Source: Punctularia strigosozonata HHB-11173 SS5 | Lineage: Eukaryota > Basidiomycota > Agaricomycetes > Corticiales > Punctulariaceae | DNA: 64,000 bases | NCBI RefSeq assembly: GCF_000264995.1 | Contig: NW_006767437.1 | Coordinates: 2,087,755-2,151,754, forward strand | Direction of reading: 5' to 3' | Shown: positions 57,347 through 64,000 of the stretch, in pieces | How the letters are laid out: each line of letters starts with the position of its first letter | Numbering within the stretch: position 1 is the stretch's first letter | Program-made: the position numbers and the translations under genes | The notes under the pieces: generated by a model | What the model was told of the DNA's origin: nothing | Seen by the model: only the letters and a program-made list of their open reading frames with translations | The model's database searches: none

Positions 57347-60300
57347 ATGTCCGCTGCCACCATCCAGCACGACGAGGCCGGTCCTCACCCCGCCTCCGCC
57401 GCCCATGGCCTCACCCACCCCTTCCCGCTTTCCGCCCTCCCGACCATGTCTCCCCGTCCGCACCCGCATACCCCCCTCCGCGCGCTCTCCGCCCAACACT
57501 TTGCCGCGCTGCACACCGCCGCCGCCACGAGCCACGCCCCGGACAGCGTCCTCTTTCCCTTCCTCCACGGCGTCGAGGGCGACAACCGCGCCCAGAACGT
57601 CTTCTTCGCCGGGACCAGCGGCGCCGCCGAGGGTTGCGTTCGCGTCCCGCGCTTCAGGGGTCTCGTATGGGTCGCCGCAGACGAAGACGTCGAGGTGGGC
57701 GAGCTGCCTGACAACTCGGACGATGAAGACGAGCTGGAGAGCGAGTACGATTCGGACTTGGACAGGAGCGAGCCCGATGCGTTCGGTATGCCGATGGACA
57801 TCGACCCGCCGGCGGACAGCGACCCGAACGCAGGCGCTCACATGCATCCCGAGATGCAGCGCAAGGCCGACGCGCCAGATGACAACAGCATCCCTAGCTC
57901 AATTCCGGGACCGGTGAACATTATCGACTATACCTTCCCATATGGCTCGACGACGACCGGCAACCACACACACGATCGCCGCGACTCGACTGCCTCACAT
58001 GCTTCCTTCGCGTCGACGGGAGCATCCTCTGTCACCTCCTCTCTCTTTGACTCGCAGAGTTTGGGCACCGCCTCTACCTCCTTGACCTCCTCGTGTGCCC
58101 CGGACTCGCCCTGCGCCGAAAACTCGCAACTTGCTCCTCTTCCCGAGAACGAGCAGTTGCAGAACATGGGATCCCACACTGGATCCGCCTCGCCTCCTCC
58201 CTTGCGCCGGCCTCCGATCCTCACTTCGTCCTTCCGCGCCCGCGAGCTGCTCAAACGCGGCCCCAAGGGTTTCGAGGGCGCATTCGTTCCGCCGCGCGTC
58301 CCGGACGGCATCTCGCTGCGCAACTTTGGCATTCAAACTGTACGTTTAAAGTTCGATTACGCGTGACGTGACGTTATCTCATCTGATGACAGGCCGTCTA
58401 CGCAACCTTATCGGATATAGTCGTCTACTCGCCTTATGGAGACACCCGCGCCGCCTACCTCCTCGCGGAGAAGTTTAAACGTGCGGTGGAAGCCAAGTAC
58501 GAGGAGCGCCTGGCGCGGATCCGGGCGAGTGATGCCCTCACCCCGGAAGAGGCCAAGTCGCGCGAAGACGACCTCGTGCTCTACCATGTGTTCGTCCTCG
58601 ACGCGAGCCCGCAGGAGTTGGAGGAGGTTCTGCCGCACCTGGTTATCCGAACCGAGGACGAGGAAGAAGAACAGGACAGCGCGCTCGCGAGCACGCTGGC
58701 CAGTGCCGCCGGCCAGGCGGAGGGCGCACAGGAGGGCAAGCATCGCAGGGCGAAGAAGGCCAACACGGTCAACTTTGCACAGAGGGAGAAGGATGAGATG
58801 CGCGAGCTCACGCGTGCCAGCGAGATCGTGTCTGTGTTCCCGGCTGCTGAGGTCGAAGAGCGCGAGAAGGACGCCACGTCTGGCTCGACGACCGCCAGCA
58901 AGTGGGATTCTTCCGTAGGCCAGATCTTTCTAGGCAACTCGAACGACGTGCCCATGCCCCCGTCCGAGTACTGCCCGCTCCCACAGCCGCGTTCGTCAAC
59001 GCCGCCGACGGAGGAGGACGACGACCCGTTCCACTACGCCTCGAACGATCCCGCCAAGGGTCTCGGCTACGACATCTGCATCGAATGCCACGACGCGGCC
59101 CCTTTCCCATCCTCCGCGCACCTGAGAGCCGCGGAGGAGCACGTGAACGCGCTCGAGGAGATGTGGGCGCAGCGGTGCGCGAAGATCCAGACCCCTGGCG
59201 CGGTCCGTCCTCCGCCGAACGCCAACTCGGTGGTCCACCTGCCCTTCCCGTCCAGCCCGCCCAGCACGAGTGTAACCCTCTCTGCGCTCATGCCATTCCT
59301 GGCCATGCTCGAGCGCCTTCTCGCGCCGGTCGCGACGACTCCGGCGGCGTCGGGATCCACGGAGCCGATGCCGATGCCCACGTCGCGGCCTCGTGCTAGC
59401 TCCGGCGCCCTCACGTCGCTCTTCAATCCCGCCCCGCCGCCACCGCGTTACCGCTCGCGTCCGGTCAAGGTCCTCATCTATTCTTCTGATGGGTACACCG
59501 AGTCGTCCGTGCTCGCCCTTTCGAGCTTGATGTACCTCCGCGGACTTGCATTGCCCGAGGCCTACCTTGAGCTGCAGGTTACCAAACGCCGGAGCTTCTT
59601 CGTGTACTCCAGCGATGTCGGCGTGCTGAAGAGGATCGAGCAGCGCGTTGCGAGAGAGCGTGGGATCATGGGCGCCGCGATGCCGTCGAAGACCTGGGGC
59701 GGGTTCATGTTGGTCAGCGATGCCGCACAGGCCGCCAGGCAGCATCAGCAGGGGCAAGGTCAGCCGCGCACGATTGGCCACATTGGCCGCCTTGGCTCCA
59801 ACTCGGTGTCGGTACCGGCGTCGATGCCCATGGCCCCAGGTGCTTTCGCGCAGACGATGGGCCCGGCGTCCCTGGCGTCCGAGAGCCCGCTGAGGTCGAT
59901 GGGCCGACCCAGGGCGAGCACGAGCCCGATGTTGCCGAGCCTGTTCGACGACCATCAGGCCTGGTTCGATGACCCGCGGTTCGACGGCAGTTTCCCGAGC
60001 AGGGTGCTTCCCTTCCTTTACTTGGGAAACTTGTGAGTAGATTTTTGAGTATGGAACAGTTCCTGGCTCATAACACAAACAGGAACCACGCGAGCAACGC
60101 TTACATGCTTCACGCCCTCGGCATCACGCACGTCGTCTCTGTTGGCGAGTGTGCGCTAGTGCCGCCCCAGCATATCCCGGCACATATGGTCAACGCCCGC
60201 ACCACTGGCCCACAATACGTTCCAGGCAAGGTGCCTGGGTGTCATGGTTCGCTTTGGATCGAGGAGCGCGAGGGCAGGATCAAGGTTCTCGACATAAAGG

Positions 60301-60741
60301 GCGTGTGCGACGACGGGATCGATACGCTCGAGCCCCAACTGGCGCCGATCTGCGAGTGGATCGATAAGGCTCGCGCTGAGGGAGGGCAAGTGCTCGTCCA
60401 CTGCCGCGTTGGCGTCAGTCGGAGTGCGACCGTTGTGGTGCGTATTTGCTCGATCTGGCCTTCCTGACCGTTCTTAAGTCCATACGTAGATCGCATACGT
60501 GATGAAGCATTTGAATATCCCGCTCGTGGACGCCTACCTGATTGTACGGTCTCGCCGCCTGTCCGTCCTCATCCAGCCCAACCTGCGCTTGTTGTACAAC
60601 CTTCAAGGATGGGAGATACAGCTTGCGCGCGAGCGCGCTGGGAATAACGAGGACCGGGTTCGTGAAGAACTCGCGCGGAGCTTGAGCTGGCCCTACCTCT
60701 CGAAGGAGGTGCACGCGCTCAACGAAAAGTACTTGCACTGA
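57347..60741 (+). CDS. Dual-specificity protein phosphatase, Pps1-like
   Basis: Large protein with a C-terminal dual-specificity phosphatase domain of the yeast Pps1 type, which removes phosphate from Tyr and Ser/Thr in cell-cycle control. Exons: 57347-58339, 58393-60032, 60083-60437 and 60490-60741, about 1,080 residues, all GT-AG. The N-terminal half is acidic and Ser-rich (DNSDDEDELESEYDSDLDR), with RNFGIQT and AVYATLSDIVVYSPYGD blocks of the Pps1 family. KVLIYSSDGYTESSVLALSS lies before VLPFLYLGNLNHASNAYMLH, the start of the phosphatase fold. The catalytic loop is VHCRVGVSRSATVV at the end of exon 3, with Cys nucleophile and Arg; the general acid Asp is in DDGIDTLEP. The end is LSWPYLSKEVHALNEKYLH. 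The start is the ATG at 57347; the frame is open further upstream. Confidence 0.88.
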
Positions 60742-62110
60742 GCAAGTCTGCCTCGACCGAAACCTTCCCTAGCTGGTCCATCCTCGGCTGGCACGGTTTC
60801 TACTTCCCCAACGCCGGGCTTTTTGTCTCGACATCCGGGCCTAAACATCATGATACCTCTAACGACACACGCATCCAATTCTGTATTCTCCTCGTCGTTT
60901 GTACCATTTCATGCCGCCAAACCCCCTTACTTTCGCCTTCGACTTTCTCTGTACCATATCTGATGATCCACGCTCGAGGCGCTTGTTCCAACCATTCATG
61001 TACGCTCGTCACGCCCCCTTCCGACTCCCTCAACTCTGTCTCTGTCTCCGTTTCCTCTGATGCAATACTTATCCGCTATCGATTGCAAACCTGTAGATGC
61101 CTTACTGTACATTATGATCACGATCTGCTGTACAGTGTAATGCAATCGTATGATACCTCCTCATTGTTTGTGGACGGTTGAGCCCCTCTGCAGTTCAAAC
61201 AGTACTCAGTGGTCGCGGGTTTGATTCATGCGGTCATTCCGGAATCCTTCCGAGTCGACGGTCCAACGCGCTTCCAGTATCGTCAAATTCGTCTCGGGAG
61301 AAAGGAACCTCGCAGAATCATGGGAATCACTCAACACGCTATCGTGTACTGAACGGATCACTCGGATGTAGGAAGTACCTACTACATACGAGTCCGCCCC
61401 GCCGTGTTGATGTGGGGCCGAAGCTTGAGCTGAAAGGAAGCGTATCGCCTTCTTGCGTTCGAGAATTTGGACATTTGGAGCGGAAGCAGGGGGTCGTGAC
61501 GACGAGGGCGCCAACGGGGATAACGTCAAGGGCTTCGATGACACTTCGTATGCAGTGTGCACGGAGCGATAGGATGCGGGTGCTGGCACCCATCGATTCA
61601 GTTGTTCACCGAAGTATAGCAACAGATGTGACTCTTCCCGGACTTGAGGCACGGAATTCACGCTCTTCTCAAAGCACGCATGATCGACGCCCTTCGGTGC
61701 GAGGTAATCAGGCTGCCCATAGGGTATCGCATTAAACGGTTTCTACCGCACATCGAGTGAATTAGAGTCATGGGACGTATCTATGAGGAAGATAAAGAAG
61801 AAGTCGGGACATCGCCGCTAGGGCGCGGTTGCATCATTCGGTGGACCGTGCTTTTTTGGGTACCGTTCGCACTCTACAACTGCGAACTGTTGAGATCCGG
61901 TCGTGGGATTGGACGTGAAGCATTATGCGGTGTTCTCGAGACTGCTTTTGCACCCGGAGCCGAAACGAGCGTTCGTTCACACTAATCCCGCCTACACAGT
62001 GTCGTTTGATCAGACCATCGTGGTTTCGGTAGTAGACCGGTGGGGAGGGGGGTCACTCACCTCGTTTTTACTACAGCCCCCGGCTGAATCCTCTCTCAGA
62101 ACGGACAGAT
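60742..62110. other. Convergent region without a supported gene
   Basis: About 1.4 kb. A CT-rich 3' flank follows the phosphatase gene. At 61178-61735 (plus) and 61206-61661 (minus) two open frames overlap on opposite strands; neither shows a family signature. Nothing else is supported. Confidence 0.4.
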
Positions 62111-63969
62111 CTACGTATTCCGTCGACTGTACTCTGCCTATCAGCGACGGCTCCACATCAAGAGAGGGCGCGTGGAGCGTGCTCACCCGCTGATTGTGGA
62201 ACGCGATTTCGGCAGTGGAATCGGACTTGGCCGACGCGATGTGCCCTGCGCCGGCGACGAAACGCGAGGTAGCGGACTGGGTGAGGAAGTTGACACTGTT
62301 TCGCTTCGAGTCTTTGTGCTTGTCGATGGTGGGGCCTCGGTTGTTGAGGTTCACCATTAATGCGTTGATGGATACTGGATAACATGTTAACTGATGATGT
62401 CTGACATGCGTACTGACGTAGTACGAGTACACACGTTTACCCATCCACAGGTAGAACCTAAACAAGAAGGATGAGACATTTATTCGAAGTAATGTAGTGG
62501 GTGCGACGCACGTTGCGTAGACGAGGTTCGCCCGCATCGACACATACTGCAAATATTCATGGTTCATTGATGCACGAGTTCATCTGCAACGTTCGCCTCA
62601 CCAGGATCAGCGTGACCAACGCGCAGAAACTGTAAGAGCGAAGGGCATAATTGAGTATGCGACCATCGGTGGTCCATGGACGACTCACGCAGTGATCGCC
62701 CCAGTGCCAACAACGTAGAGCGTCATGACGTGAACCCGGGTATCCGAACTGTGATGAACAATATGAGAGATCATGACGTGGATATGTTCCGATCTCACCT
62801 TTTCGCACCCCTTCCTCCGCGCTGCATGCACATGCACATGGCAGCAGCGATAACACTGTCTACGGCAAAGGCGGCGCCATAGTTGAAGAACATCACCCAC
62901 TGCAATATTCCACGTCAGTCGATGGCGTTCTGGTTTCTTTCACAATGTGGTAGGCGAACCGCTTCGGAGGAGTTGATTTTCTCCCAGTTCATGAGGTGAA
63001 GCCTGGATATTACAGTTAAACCAGAACCGTAGACGCTGGTGACCGATAGACTCGCCCTCTGATCATGTATACTATGTTCAGAGTCAACGAAATGATGACA
63101 GCGCGATGATTAAGTATATACGCACTGAATCCTGGCACTGATTGGTTCTTTCTCAGCTTGGTCGCAGCGTTCGGCATACAATAGACGCTCACCAAGCGCA
63201 ATCACGGACAGGATCAACTGGGAAGGCGGCTAAGTGCATTGACCCATGACGTCCACAGTGGGGAACTTACGACAGCGACGAGGAGAGATCGGTTCTTTCC
63301 ACCCAGCGTCCATAGCCGGCCGGCGTATATGCTAACCACGAGTCAGGGAGTGTACTTTGTTGTGGAGGGCGTCGATATCTTACATCCTGATGATAAAACA
63401 ACTGATTTCCTGTGTTGTTGAGCATGCATCAGGATATGCGCTGAGGGGATCGCGGATAAGCACACACCGTGACTAGGACATGCACCTAGAGAAGGAATGA
63501 ACTACTTGTGTGCGGGAAACAGGGAGAAAACGTACGAAAGCGATCCTGAGAGAGCGATAGATTATCAACGTATGTGCGGGGAGAAAGCGCCATCGGCGTA
63601 CCGTTCAGGGGTGAAGAACTCGCTGGGATCTCCATAATGGGTTATGAGGATGCTGTAAACGGAGTAGGACGGGAACACGATTTGGGCGGTGTCGAAGAGC
63701 CACAGCAATACAATCTAGGAGCGTTGGTGAGAACGAAGTGCGTATCTCAACACGTTCACTCACGATTGCCTTGAACCATCTCGCGTCGTCAAAGTAGCCC
63801 TTCGTGAAGTATGTGTGCATTTGAACATTGGTGAATCCTGCACGTTGCGTGCAGGCCCATGAGAAACCACATTCCCAAAAGCACCGAAGAAAATGCAGAC
63901 CGACCGAACAACGTGGCTTGTATTATGTTGCCGATGAGAGTCACGCCCAGAGTGTCGTCGACCTTCATG
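62111..63969 (-). CDS. DUF6534 seven-helix membrane protein D
   Basis: Fourth DUF6534 paralog; the promoter is cut by the window edge, 31 bases beyond the ATG at 63969. Exons read MKVDDTLGVTLIGNIIQATL then FG; FTNVQMHTYFTKGYFDDARW; IVLLWLFDTAQIVFPSYSVY; a 10 nt exon 63545-63536; an 18 nt exon 63485-63468 (VHVLVT); a 26 nt exon (EISCFIIRM); IYAGRLWTLGGKNRSLLVAV; LILSVIALG; a weakly resolved stretch at 63,000-63,180; WVMFFNYGAAFAVDSVIAAA; VHVMTLYVVGTGAIT; FCALVTLIL; YVSMRANLVYAT; FYLWMGK; and SINALMVNLNNRG with a soluble tail to about 62,195. The 3' end is uncertain: a final intron or read-through would stop at 62111 or farther on at 62010. Exon sizes match paralogs A and B. Confidence 0.8.
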
Positions 63970-64000
63970 GTTGCTGGGGCGCAGAGGGGTAGACGGGGCA

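Noticed and set aside
61178-61735. 185-codon plus-strand frame overlapping a 151-codon minus-strand frame
   Set aside because: Opposite-strand overlap, no family signature and no splice-supported extension.

Overview
This 64 kb window is nuclear DNA from a filamentous basidiomycete, most likely an agaricomycete of polypore type. The evidence is dense protein genes split by many 50-60 nt introns, basidiomycete-restricted membrane families (DUF6533, DUF6534, DUF7330), Zn2Cys6 regulators, a tetraspanin of the fungal Tsp2 type and an intron-bearing tRNA-Tyr. I saw no bacterial operon, CRISPR array, or transposon with recognisable transposase or reverse transcriptase. All exon maps below were read by eye from splice sites and family conservation. 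They should be treated as models.

Layout, left to right. 0-5 kb: two tandem paralogous fungal transcription factors, the first cut by the window edge. 5.8-11.2 kb: a stand-alone formin-type GBD/FH3 protein and a secreted flavin amine oxidase. 13.3-15.1 kb: DUF6534 seven-helix protein A. 15.5-18.8 kb: a long disordered Ser/Pro/Ala-rich protein. 19.2-21.9 kb (minus): a serine carboxypeptidase (S10) whose 3' half holds a small intronless-looking duplication. 22.7-24.6 kb: DUF6534 protein B. 25-28.1 kb: COQ4 (minus) and RCC1 (plus), diverging from a shared 0.3 kb promoter. 28.4-30.4 kb (minus): DUF6534 protein C. 32.1-33.5 kb: ribosomal protein uL4 (RPL4). 33.9-35.4 kb (minus): DUF6533 protein. 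36.1-39.9 kb (minus): an aldo/keto reductase and a class I aminotransferase. 40.9-44.0 kb: a third Zn2Cys6 regulator. 44.4-46.4 kb (minus): a DUF4140/DUF4139 mucoidy-inhibitor-like protein. 47.2-48.6 kb: tetraspanin. 49.2-50.7 kb (minus): DUF7330 membrane protein. 50.7-57.3 kb is gene-poor, with the tRNA-Tyr. 57.3-60.7 kb: a Pps1-like dual-specificity phosphatase. 62.1-64 kb (minus): DUF6534 protein D.

There is no single pathway. Housekeeping genes (RPL4, COQ4, RCC1, tRNA-Tyr, PPS1-like) alternate with a dispersed family of seven-helix membrane proteins and secreted or metabolic enzymes. The most unusual material is in gene structure rather than gene content: conserved microexons of 10, 18 and 26 nt in the DUF6534 family, with the 10 and 18 nt pair fused in one paralog; several GC-AG introns; a 61 bp repeat that equals its neighbour with a 55 bp GT...AG segment exactly removed; and two otherwise good genes (RCC1, aldo/keto reductase) with TGA where a conserved Trp is expected.
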